From Hydrangea macrophylla (lineage: Eukaryota > Streptophyta > Magnoliopsida > Cornales > Hydrangeaceae), in contig CM066993.1 in the NCBI GenBank assembly GCA_033977485.1, positions 32,838,501 through 32,902,500 on the forward strand: a stretch of DNA of 64,000 nucleotides. The letters run 5' to 3'. Made by a program: the position numbers and the translations under genes. This document shows, one piece after another, positions 31,833 through 41,782 of the stretch. Below the pieces are notes generated by a model. It searched no databases, was not told where the DNA came from, and saw nothing but the letters and a program-made list of their open reading frames with translations. Numbering within the stretch: position 1 is the first letter of the stretch; the number at the start of each line of letters is the position of its first letter.

Positions 31833-34046
31833 CACTCCCAAGCCTACACTTTGCTAGTCCTCGAGCAAAAAGAACATAAAAATAAAACTACTTATAAAAA
31901 TCTATTCCATTTTCACATGGATCACGATTGCATTTAGCATATGCAACAAGCCTTTTAAACCCCTAGGTGTCCCTAGTCGGACGAGTGAAGTCTCGTGAGG
32001 GTTCTCGTCAACAAGTCATCCACAACCATCTTTATTAACTTGTAAATTTAAAAAAATTTATTCAAACGAAAAACAAAACAATCAATACTCCTTATCATAG
32101 AATGATGATTTGAAATAGAATAACGAACAAGAAGAAATGGAATCAAACGTCTACCTACATAATGAAAAACAATCATAAGCACATGCATCGTATAAATCCA
32201 TAGAGTTTCTCATAAAATTACACGTGTGTGATATGGCGGTCAAATGAACACGCGCATGTCATGAACTTGGAATATAACTCGGATAACCATCTAACTATGC
32301 TTCGACTACGAATCTCACAATGTTAATTACACTCTAAAATGAAACACTCAGAAACATGTGTAATTTATCTAATATATGGGAGCAAAGGAAATATGTTTTC
32401 AAAACGAGAAATGCTCACATATGACAAGAACAAGACGCATGACACGAAAGAACAATAGTCTCATGGATAGGATGCCAATAATTAAGAAAAATTAATCATT
32501 ACCATGTTTTAATCCCCCTCCCATCGTTTACATATCCAAACCATGTTTCCTAGGATCAAATAGGACTTTTCAAAGGTTATAATGTGGCTCAGGCAATAAA
32601 AAATGATAGAAAGGATTCATTAGGTAGCTAATCTCAGAATGGCAATGTAAGGCATGTTCGATTTCTTTCATTCTCTCTTCCACCAACTTCATCATTTCAT
32701 TCTCTTCTTTTCATTCCTTTCAATTTTTTTTCCTCCTATTTTTTTTTCAACCTTATTCTTTTTTTCTTTTTTATTCTTTTTCTCTATTCTTTTCCTCCTT
32801 GTTGCTTTTGATAAATATTCAATAAATAACAAGGCAACCACCCCAAACATCATCTTTTTTTTTTCTTTTTCTTCTCAATCACACATCCCCTTAACACCAC
32901 TAACAGTTAATCAATATTTCAGGGGTGAACTCCAAGTTGGCCAAATTGCAGCAAAAATAGGATAATGGTAATTAAAGAAAGAAATGACATTTTAACGGCT
33001 CAAGGGGCGAACTAAGGAAATTTATCATTTATCTGGATAGTGGTAAACAAAGAGGGCCTATAATCATGTCCTATGGTTATATGGTTCTTCAATGTTTATG
33101 ACGGAAGATTGTTTAGCATGGTAACAAATATTTTAACTTGATTATCAACCAAAACAAGAATAATGAGACTAAACAACAAGTTAATGCGCTATTTCAATGA
33201 AATTCGATAAACACAAGATGTATTTATAACCCTCTAAAAAGAAAAGATAGGCTCAAAACCTCACCGGGTTTAGTCTCCACCTTGTGTTATCTAGAAATCT
33301 GAATCATATTATAGTTCACATCAAACATGTATTCAAGCGACTACATGCAGTGCATAGGTTTGTGTGCAAATCTATGATATAAAACTACGATTCGAACGAT
33401 ACATGACCTAAAACGTTTCATCATGACTTTAGCAAATATTTAATCACATCTTCTCTTGTTATCATTCTATAACAATCATAGTTACATAACAAGAAGTATC
33501 GAGTTTATATTGCAAAAACGTCGGTAATCATCATTTATTTAAGCACAAGAATCAAATTTTTTTTAAAAAATTTAGTGTAATAATAAAAATGTGCATGTGT
33601 GTGCATACCCCCAAACCTAAACCTTTCATTGTCCCCAATGAAACAATAAAATGAAAGAAAGGAAAGTACGTAAAAAAGGAACGATATTACCTCGATCTCG
33701 GCAATCACAAACAGGTGAACACAAAGGAATATGTAATGAAAGTTTAATGTTACCTGTTGCTTCTTGATAAAAGAAAACAAACAAACAAAATAATAAAAGC
33801 AGCTAAAAGAATTATAACTAAGCTAAACGAAACGAAACAAACAATAAGACCGAACAAAAGTATGAAAATAGAAAGATAATAACTATAAAAGAAAATAAAA
33901 CCTAACTATAAACAGGAAAACAGCACATTACTTGATCTAAAAAGTACTTAAGAAACAGAACCAGGAAAGTAAAAACTACTCAAACAGGTGGGGGAGAAGG
34001 ATATAGAAAACAAAAGAAAAAATCAAGAAAATGGGGGATCAAAAAT
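31833..34046 (-). other. Interior of the non-autonomous element
   Basis: No retroelement protein domain in any frame. Contains pyrimidine-rich runs (32695-32805) and A-rich sequence (33780-34040). Minus-strand PPT-like sequence is at 31833-31847. The minus-strand sequence after the 5' LTR (34046 downwards: atttttgatcccccatt) lacks a TGG-starting tRNA complement, so priming of a copy is uncertain. Confidence 0.7.
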
Positions 34047-35509
34047 TGATGTTGTCAGTATCAAGATATAAAAGTATACTTTACTTTTCTAAAGATTTGC
34101 AGTGTGGAAGTAAAGGTCGAACCCACAGAGATTGAAATACTAAAGCACTTTAATTTTAAAACCTAAATCTAATTAATTAAGAAAAACAGATTTTGAGTTG
34201 ATTTTAATTAAACTAAGAACAATAAAAGTAAATCTAAATTATGAAAGCAATTAAAAATTATTTTTATAAATATGTTTAGGGAACCTAGGATTGCAATTCC
34301 ACCACTAGCTTCATAATAAGGGTATTTACGAATTACTTTAGCTTATTAAGCTGGATGATAATGGGGAATTGTAGCTACAAGCCCAATTCCTCCGTCAAGA
34401 AAATAACTATGGTTCAAGCACCAACATAATCCATCTTCGGTTAGCACGAATATCCCACACTAAACTAGGGTTGTGGTATAATCCGTCTAATCTAAGCATG
34501 GGCTATTCGGATACTTGATAGCACAATTCAATTTAAGCACCATTATATGTAAATAATCTAAACAAGCACATCAAGCATAGATCATTGAGCACATCACAGT
34601 CAAATTAGATCTAAGATAAGAATAAACTTTGAAAGTAATGATTTTAATTATTAGAAGCACGATTTATTTATGAAAATCCTCGGAACATGTAACTGTCATC
34701 CATACATAATAAAACTAAAATAAAAACATAAAATACATCCTATTACTTGGCTAGGGTTTCATTGAAACCCTAGATCTTGAGTTTAGTTGGCCATAGAATT
34801 GATGAACGGCAAGAGGTTGATGGAGGAGGCCATGGGAATCCTTGGTCTTCTTCTTCTTCTCTTTGCTTTCCTCTCTTCAATGGCTGAAATTTTTGTTGTA
34901 TATGGCTGTATCTAATGTTATGTAATGATGTGTAACCACAACATTGATTTAGAATAGGATTTATATAGAGTTTGGAAGGATTTAGGAAGCTTTCCTAAGC
35001 CAAATCATACTAAAATAGCTGTATTTACGTTTCTGGATGTCATATGCACAAACCGCCTTCGCTGGGCACTTTAATTTAATAAAATACACATTTTTGGTTT
35101 TTTTACAGGTCGCTCGCGCGAGGTCCTTTTCGCTATGCTGCGCGGCTTTCGTAGAATTGCGATAACATTTTGTTCGGAACTTGGATTGACTCGGCGTTTG
35201 AAGCCACACGTCCGTAAGTCGAAGATCTACATTTTATATCTCTGGAGAAAGTTCTCAAATCTGAAGTATTCCTTGTCAAAAATGTAATTTTCCAAGGCTG
35301 CTACTACATTCAGCTTTCATCGGAATCACCGTTTGAGCCCAGAATGACTTCCAAAGCCACTAATCATTGGATTTTTGTGCATTTTCAAGTTAAAGCTCCA
35401 AAACCTACAAAATTTAGAATACTTATTAAAAAATAACTAATAACTACATGAAATGGGCTAACAAAGTGTATTTTTAGGACTTTAAATGACAATTATTCGT
35501 CGCCGATCA
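34047..35509 (-). repeat. 5' LTR of the non-autonomous element (minus orientation)
   Basis: 1463 bp, paired with 30356-31832. It is followed by gtctc, the right target duplication. Confidence 0.9.
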
Positions 35510-36974
35510 GTCTCCTGGACCATGTGCACCATAGGAACATTCCAGTTCCACTGTGGGAGAGCTGGAAGGTCGGCAATCCCAGAGGCAGGTTGTAAAAAAG
35601 AAAATTCAAGTCTATATGAGTATTGTTGCAAAATAATAGGAAAATTCTAAAATAAAATTAAAGGATGAAATATCTGTTACCCGGGAAACATCCATAAGAG
35701 GAAAGTTGTGCATGAGGGAATTTAGTCTAAAAATTGGGTAGCCGTCAGGATTGTCCAAATAATTTGCAATATTTTCCCCACCGAGAGCAGTATTGAGGTC
35801 CCCATAATCCAAGGTCTCAGTGCTCCTCATAGTAGCAGGAGGAGCCCTAGGCACATAAAAAGCAGGGGCAGCAAGTGACTGCCAAGTTACCCTCTCACCA
35901 AGATACCACTCCCGACACGCCTCCCCCACCATCAGAATTCTCATCCTGGGAAAACCCACAGCAGCTTGGATTTCTGCACTGGCTTCTGGAAGGGCCGCCT
36001 CCCAAGGATTCCATACCACATGAACCTCCTGTAGGTTGGTAAGCAGGTTTCTGTAGCCGATAAAGTCGTGGGCCCCAACCTTTCGGCCTGTCGCTCCTTT
36101 TTTCTATTTCAAACCTTAAGGCATGATCGCAGCCTCACCTTTCCGGGTACTAGGAGCCCTCATGCGGAGGTATTCAAGAGACCATATCTGTAAAGCAAAG
36201 CGAGAAAAAAAATGAATTCAGTCGGTAAAATAAAATCAAACGAAATGAAAAGAATCAAGGGAAATATGGTTGGAATATAATAATGAAATTTTACCTCCCA
36301 GGCTCTCCAATACCCGCCAGTAGAAGGTGAGTTTCCCCTAGAAACCTCGCTCATATGGTTGTAAAGAGTGGCCAACCCTGCCCCTCCCCAGTTGTACTGG
36401 GAGATGCGATCAATGTCTATAAGAGAGGCCAAATACCCGAGGTTGATTGTATAACCCTTCGTGATCATCAGCGAGCAACCAAACACGTACATGATGAAGG
36501 CCCTAGCCATCTGGTCATCAGTAAAGACCTGACCCTTGAAAGTATCCAGGAACCATTTTGCTGGTACTATGAAATCTCCTGGATGAGCCCCGAGTAAGTC
36601 TATAATCTCTTCATGACGAGTCTGGAGATCTTCGTAGCGAGCAATGGGAAGCCCGCCGAACAGAATGCCTGTGATCATAGCAAAGTCCAAGGAAGTCATC
36701 GTCATCTCCCCGAAGGGCAGGTGGAAGGTATTTGTTGTATCCCACCATCTCTCTGCTAAAGCCTGGATATGAGTCCTATCGTTCGAACTTTTCTCCAATA
36801 GTAATGTAAAGAGTCCAAATCTGGCATTGTTGACCAAGGTTTTGATCTCATCAGAAAGATCCTCATACCACCTCCGGCCGTGAGCCAAACTCCCATGGCC
36901 TTTAAGGATGAATTCTGGAGTCTGCAAAAAAAAAAAAAGAATGAGAGAATGAATGAAAATAAGTAATCAGATTC

Positions 36975-37960
36975 TTTGTGAAAGAGAATAAGTGGTGATC
37001 TTTGAGTCTAAGCAACTTAAATAAGTTTTGATTTCCGGGTTCGAGTAACTCTTTGTTTTAAAAATAAAGAAAATTATTTTGAGTCTAAGCAGCTCCTTGA
37101 TTTGACAATAAGTGCATCCTGGATTCTAAAGGAATAGTTGTTTCAAGAAAACAAAAAAAAATCTTTTGAGCCTATGCAACTCTTTGTTTTGAAAATAAGA
37201 AAATTCTTTTCAGTCTAAGCGGCTCCTTGATTTGAAAATAAGAGCGTCCTTGATTCTAAGTGACTAGTTGTTTCAAGAAAACAAAAAAAATAATCTTTTG
37301 AGCCTGTGCGACTCTTTGTTTTGAAAATAAGAAAATTCTTTTGAGTCTAAGCGGCTCCTTGATTTGAAAATAAGAGCGTCCTTGATTCTAAGCAACTAGA
37401 TGTTTCAAGAAAACAAAAAAAATTAAAATCCTTTGAGCCTATGTGACTCTTTGTTTTGAAAATAAGAAAATTCTTTTGAGTCTAGGCAGCTCCTTGATTT
37501 GAAAATAAGAGCGTCCTTGATTCTAAGCGACTAGTTGTTTAAAAAAAAAATCTTTTTAGCCTATGCGACTCTTTGTTTTGAAATAAGAAAATTCTTTTGA
37601 GTCTAAGCGGCTCCTTGATTTGAAAATAAGAGCATCCTTGATTCTAAGCGGCTAGTTGTTTCAAGAAAACAAAAAAAAATCTTTTGAGCCTATGCGACTT
37701 TTTGTTTTGAAAATAAGAAAATTCTTTTGAGGCTAAGCGACTCCTTGATTTGAAAATAAGAGCGTCCTTGATTCTAAGCAACTAGTTGTTTCAAGGAAAT
37801 AAAAAAAAATCTTTTGAGTCTATGCGACTCTTTGTTTTGAAAATAAGAAAATTCTTTTGAGTCTAAACGAATCCTTGATTTGAAAATTATATTCGAAGTC
37901 TAAGAGACTCTTTGATTTGAAAATAAAAAAGGGGTTTTTTGAGCCTAAGCGACTCGTTGG
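36975..37960. repeat. T2 tandem repeat, about 130 bp x 7, inside intron 1 of the PMD gene
   Basis: Units marked by 'ctccttgatttgaaaataag' start near 37091, 37221, 37352, 37490, 37611, 37741 and 37871; each also has 'gttgtttcaagaaaac' and 'tttgagcctatgcgactctt'. All of it lies within intron 1 (38291-36922). The T1 intron 1 has no such array. Confidence 0.88.
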
Positions 37961-38670
37961 CAATAGGTTTTAAGCATGATCTATGCAAAATTCAAGTATT
38001 CCACAGAGTCAGTGCAACCCTCATTAGCAATGGGCAAACGAGATAGAGGAATCCATGGGCATAAGAAGTCAATAAATCCAAATAAGGGCAATAACAAGAG
38101 GCACAATGCTGAGCATTGAACCCCAAAATCATGGCGAGAAAATCCATCAATAAAAAGGGGGATATCACAAATAAGTTGAATTACATTCGAATACACAAAA
38201 TCATGGGGGTATCCATACATGCATTATTCACCCTACATTGCATAGCATTACATTATTTCATTATAAGCACAAAAAGATTTGGGAAATATACCGATCTGTT
38301 GAAAGCTCGTGCCGAGATGTGCGCTTTGGGGTCGGCAAGTAAAACCGATGAGTTGTGGCCGAGGTGGGGCTTATACTTCTTCCTAGGGGGACCATGAGAC
38401 CCTGAACCACTAGCCATTGAAGAATCTACAAGCAAAAGAGGAAGAAAATTAAAATTTCATATGTAATTCACGAGGAAACATGAAGATGATCATGATTTTG
38501 AGTATAAAATCAAATAAAGATGCAATCTTGATGGATAGAAAGTAATCTTACCTTATTTGATTGTTGATTCTTGAAGAAGGAGTGAAATCTTAGAGAGAAA
38601 ATCCGAAATAGGGAGAGAGAGATAATGAAAAGGAAAAAGGAAAATCATGTTTTTAACACACTGCTGAACA

Positions 38671-38781
38671 GGCAGGCACTCGACGAAAAGGCATCGGCAC
38701 TTAGTGTGCGCCACGCGGCAATTGATGGAGTGCCGGCCGGCACTCAGTGAGTGCCGCTCCCCTTCACCGAGTGCCGCCGCA
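38671..38781. repeat. GTGCCG palindrome array upstream of the T2 PMD gene
   Basis: It includes ggagtgccggccggcactc and gtgagtgccgctcc. The near edge is about 120 bases upstream of the leader intron donor (38552), the same place as in T1. Confidence 0.8.
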
Positions 38782-38989
38782 TGTGACAGGTGGCCTTATT
38801 CCTCCTAATTTTCATATTTATAATAAGAACCACCGAATTTTGTTCCTATGTCCTCAAAGTTTTTCCCTCCTTTCGAAAGGACCCCGGAGTTTGAAAAATG
38901 AGTTCTTAAGCCCTTTTGTAAATCAAAATAAGCCCCGGTTGTGATGAAATTTTGTCAAAAAAACACCCAGGTTTAACAAATAAACTAAA

Positions 38990-39700
38990 TTGAGTCGTAT
39001 CGACTCCAGATATTGAAATTTTGATGTGATTATAGTTTGATTGACTCCAGATTCTAAAATTTTGATTAGAGTCTAATCAACCCCGGATTTTTGGGACATT
39101 GAACAAATCGGAGTCTAATTGACTCTAGATTTTCGGAAGTTGAACAAATTGGAGTCTAATCGGCATCGGATTTTTGGCAATTTAATTTGATTGGAGACTG
39201 GTTTGACTATAGGTTTTGAAAGGTTTGGTTTAATTAAAGTCTGATTGACTCCAGATTTTCAGAAAATTGATTTGATTAAAGTCTAAATAATTCTTGATTA
39301 TGTAAATTGAATAATTTGGGGCTTAACAACTCCAGATTTTGAAAATTTTGACTTAAGTCTGTAGGACTCCAATTTTTTTTTTCTTTGGAGCTTTTATTGG
39401 AATCTGAATCATTCTCGATTTTTTAAAATCGATTTGACTTAAGCTTGATTAATACTGAATTATCAAAAATTGATTTGACTTAAGCTTGGTTGGCTCCGTT
39501 CTTTTGAAAATTGATTTGATTTGAGCTCAGTTGTTTCCTGATTTTGCAAATTGAAAAAGAGAGAGAGAGAGAGAATCTGATTGATTTCGGATGTTGAGAA
39601 TTAGGTTGAGTTGGGGATTGATTGACTTCATATCGTGAAAATTGAAATGATTAGAATCTAATTGAATCTAGTTTTTGAAAATAGATTTATTTGGCTCCAG
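38990..39700. repeat. T2 degenerate tandem repeat, about 42-45 bp
   Basis: Repeated 'gagtctaattgactccagattttgaaaattga' variants, strongly diverged toward 39700. A (GA)n tract lies at 39556-39575. Same place as the 41-bp repeats of T1 but different sequence. Confidence 0.75.
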
Positions 39701-39869
39701 ATTATGAGAAAGTTGAGCCAATTTTGAATATGATTGATCTTTGATTTCAAAATTTTAAAACAGATTTGAATCTGAGCAGTTAATTCAAAGTGGGTTTTCA
39801 AAAAAAAATAACCCTTAGGAAAAGAGGGAAAATTGGGAACCATGAATCGAATCGAATCAGTTTTGGCTT

Positions 39870-40620
39870 TATCTCGTGAAAAATGCGTGTCCTCGATCTT
39901 TCAACGTGCTACCGGATTCGATTATAGAGCGTAAGGCATGAAGTGGCTCAGTCAATCAGATAATTTTTGATAGATTATGGAGCGTAAGGCGTGAAGCAGC
40001 TCAATCTTTTCTGCGTGCTACCTGAATCGACTATGGAGCGTAAGGCGGGAAGCGGCTCAGTCGATCAGATGATTTTTGAGAGATTATGGAGCGTAAGGCG
40101 TAAAGTAGCTCAATCTTTTAGCGTGCTACCTGATTCGACTATGGAGTGTAAGGCGTAAAGCGGCTCAGTCAATCAGATGATTTTTTGAGAGCTTTTGGAG
40201 CGTAAGGTGTGAAGCGACTCAATCTTTTAGGGGGCTACCTGATTCGACTATGGAGTGTAAGGCGTGAAGCGGCTCAGTCGATTAGATGATTTTGGAGGAT
40301 TATGGAGTGTAAGGTGTGAAGCGACTCAATCTTTCAACAGGCTACCTGATTCGACTATGGAGCGTAAGGCGGGAAGCGGCTCAGTCGATCAAATGATTTT
40401 TTGGGAGATTATGGAGCGTAAGGCGTAAGGCGGCTCAATCTTTTAGCATGCTACCTGATCCAGCTATGGAGTGTATGGCATGAAGCGGCTCAGTCGATCA
40501 GATAACTTTTTGGGAGATTATGGAGCATAAGGCGTGAGGCGGCTCAATCCTTCAGCGTGCTACCTAACTTGACTATGGAGTGTAAGGCGCAAGGCGCATC
40601 TCAGTCAATCAGACGATTCT
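39870..40620. repeat. T2 tandem repeat, about 110 bp x 7
   Basis: Units contain two half-units of 'tatggagcgtaaggcgtgaa' then 'gcggctcagtcgatcagatg', with 'gctacctgattcgactatgg' once per unit. An inverted relative occurs in T3 near 45456-45558 and 48850-48920. Confidence 0.85.
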
Positions 40621-41063
40621 CAAAATTCATATGGATCATGGACTTTGCAATTTTGGCATTCCCAGAGCAGGACTATAACATAAATGGGGGGATTTAGAGT
40701 ATAAGGCACATTTCTGATGATAGGAAGATCAACATGACTCTGGGTCATCACGTTTGGGAACATGAAGCATGAAATTTGAGCACGTGCATCACGATTGGAT
40801 AGGTGCATTCATTCATGTGGTTATTTGCGCTTGTGTGTTGTCCTCTGCCCTGAACTACGTCCTGGTCTAATTCCTGATGGGATACGTGGGCAGCTCACCA
40901 TTGAGCATGACCAGCATTTGGCTCTATGCGCACCCGATTTCGCAACGGACCTTTTGTTTTTACCTGGGCTCGACGGTTTGGTCAAAGGCTTGTCTTTCAC
41001 ACAGGCTTCAACATTCGCTTATGATACGCATTGCTTCACAAGCTCTCCCGAAGAGGGGCAAAC
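40621..41063 (+). other. T2 module B and polypurine tract
   Basis: 40783-40912 matches T1 module B (gcatcacgattggataggtg; tgaactacgtcctggtctaa; gatacgtgggcagctc). 40975-41049 has 'gtttggtcaaaggcttgtct' and the PPT gaagaggggcaaac at 41050-41063. Confidence 0.8.
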
Positions 41064-41570
41064 TGTAGACACCCCGATTTTGACCAAACGTCAAGCCCAA
41101 GGATTGGTTACCTCTAATAGACCGATGATGACAATGACCGGTAAAATTTGAAGGTTTTCCAGAAAATTCTAAATCCTTCAATGATTCTTCAAAACAAAAT
41201 TCAAAAATCAAAATTCAAAAATCAAAGTAAGAGAGAGAGAGAGGGAAATTGGGTACTAGGGGAGGAAACCCGAACATTGAAGAACATGTGAGAAACTCAG
41301 TCTAAAAAATACATATATAATAATAAATAAGTAAATAAATTCAAAAAAGAAATATAATATGAAAGGAGTTGTCAAAAGAAAAAAAAAAGAAGAGAAAGAA
41401 AAAAAAAAGAAGAGATAGTATATACCATGTATATAGGTGTATCTTAATAAAGTACACTACAAATATAAGTAAATTAGTATATACTTTGATAATAATTAAG
41501 ATTGTGGTAATGTAGGTTTTGAAAATTAAAAAGAGGACAAAATTCTGTTAGCCTCGGCAGGCGGGAAAGC

Positions 41571-41677
41571 CGGCGGCATTCAGTGAATCCCGCGTCGGCA
41601 CTCACTGAGTGCCGCCCAACATTCAGTGAGTGCCGCCCGGCATTCAGTGAATGTCGCCGGCAGCCATCGAGTGCCGC
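41571..41677. repeat. GTGCCG palindrome array in T2 LTR
   Basis: It includes cggcactcactgagtgccg and several 'cattcagtgaatg/gtgagtgccgcc' copies in tight order, about 95 bases upstream of the TATA box. Confidence 0.82.
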
Positions 41678-41770
41678 AAACTATAACAGAGTGCTTTTCT
41701 CACATGTTCTAGAAGAAAACTTTGCACATGGGTTTTCACCCGAATTTACCCATTTAACCTTGAGTTGGTG

Positions 41771-41782
41771 GTCTATATAAAC
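41771..41782 (+). promoter_or_regulatory. TATA box of T2 LTR
   Basis: tctatataaaca, near-consensus, following the palindrome array as in T1 and the solo LTR. Confidence 0.65.

Larger units (their letters stand above)
30356..35509 (-). mobile_element. Non-autonomous LTR element (LARD type), Athila-derived, in T2 PMD exon 4
   Basis: Direct LTRs 30356-31832 and 34047-35509 (TGATG..GATCA on the plus strand), perfect 5-bp duplication, 2.2 kb interior without gag or pol domains. The sequence beside the 30356-31832 LTR, read on the minus strand, matches the end of the Athila interior (ctaggggtttaa, gcttgttgcata, gactagcaaa, then gtaggcttgggagtg before the LTR). This gives minus orientation and an Athila origin. 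The LTRs differ by point changes and a ~14-base indel. A normal primer site is not evident after the 34047-35509 LTR. Confidence 0.88.
29744..38417 (-). pseudogene. T2 antisense PMD gene, broken copy interrupted by an LTR element
   Basis: Exons on the minus strand: 38417-38292, 36921-36295, 36187-35681, 35589-35510 plus 30355-30212 (split exon 4), 30098-30054, 29932-29744. Exons 3, 4 (219 bases after counting the duplicated gtctc once) and 5 equal those of T1; exons 1 and 2 are 6 and 3 bases longer. The PMD core is clear in exon 2 (A-L-A-E-R-W-W-D-T-T-N-T-F-H-L-P-F-G-E-M-T-M-T). Damage: TAA at 36118-36116 and TAG at 36106-36104 in exon 3; the intron 3 acceptor reads AA instead of AG (35591-35590); a 5.2 kb element sits in exon 4. 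The C-terminal tail is Gly/Asp-rich (D-G-G repeats). A leader intron (38551-38426) is also shared with T1. Confidence 0.85.

Noticed and set aside
32654..32965. Plus-strand Phe-rich ORF in the LARD interior
   Set aside because: It is a pyrimidine-run artefact (F/S/L-rich) without any domain.
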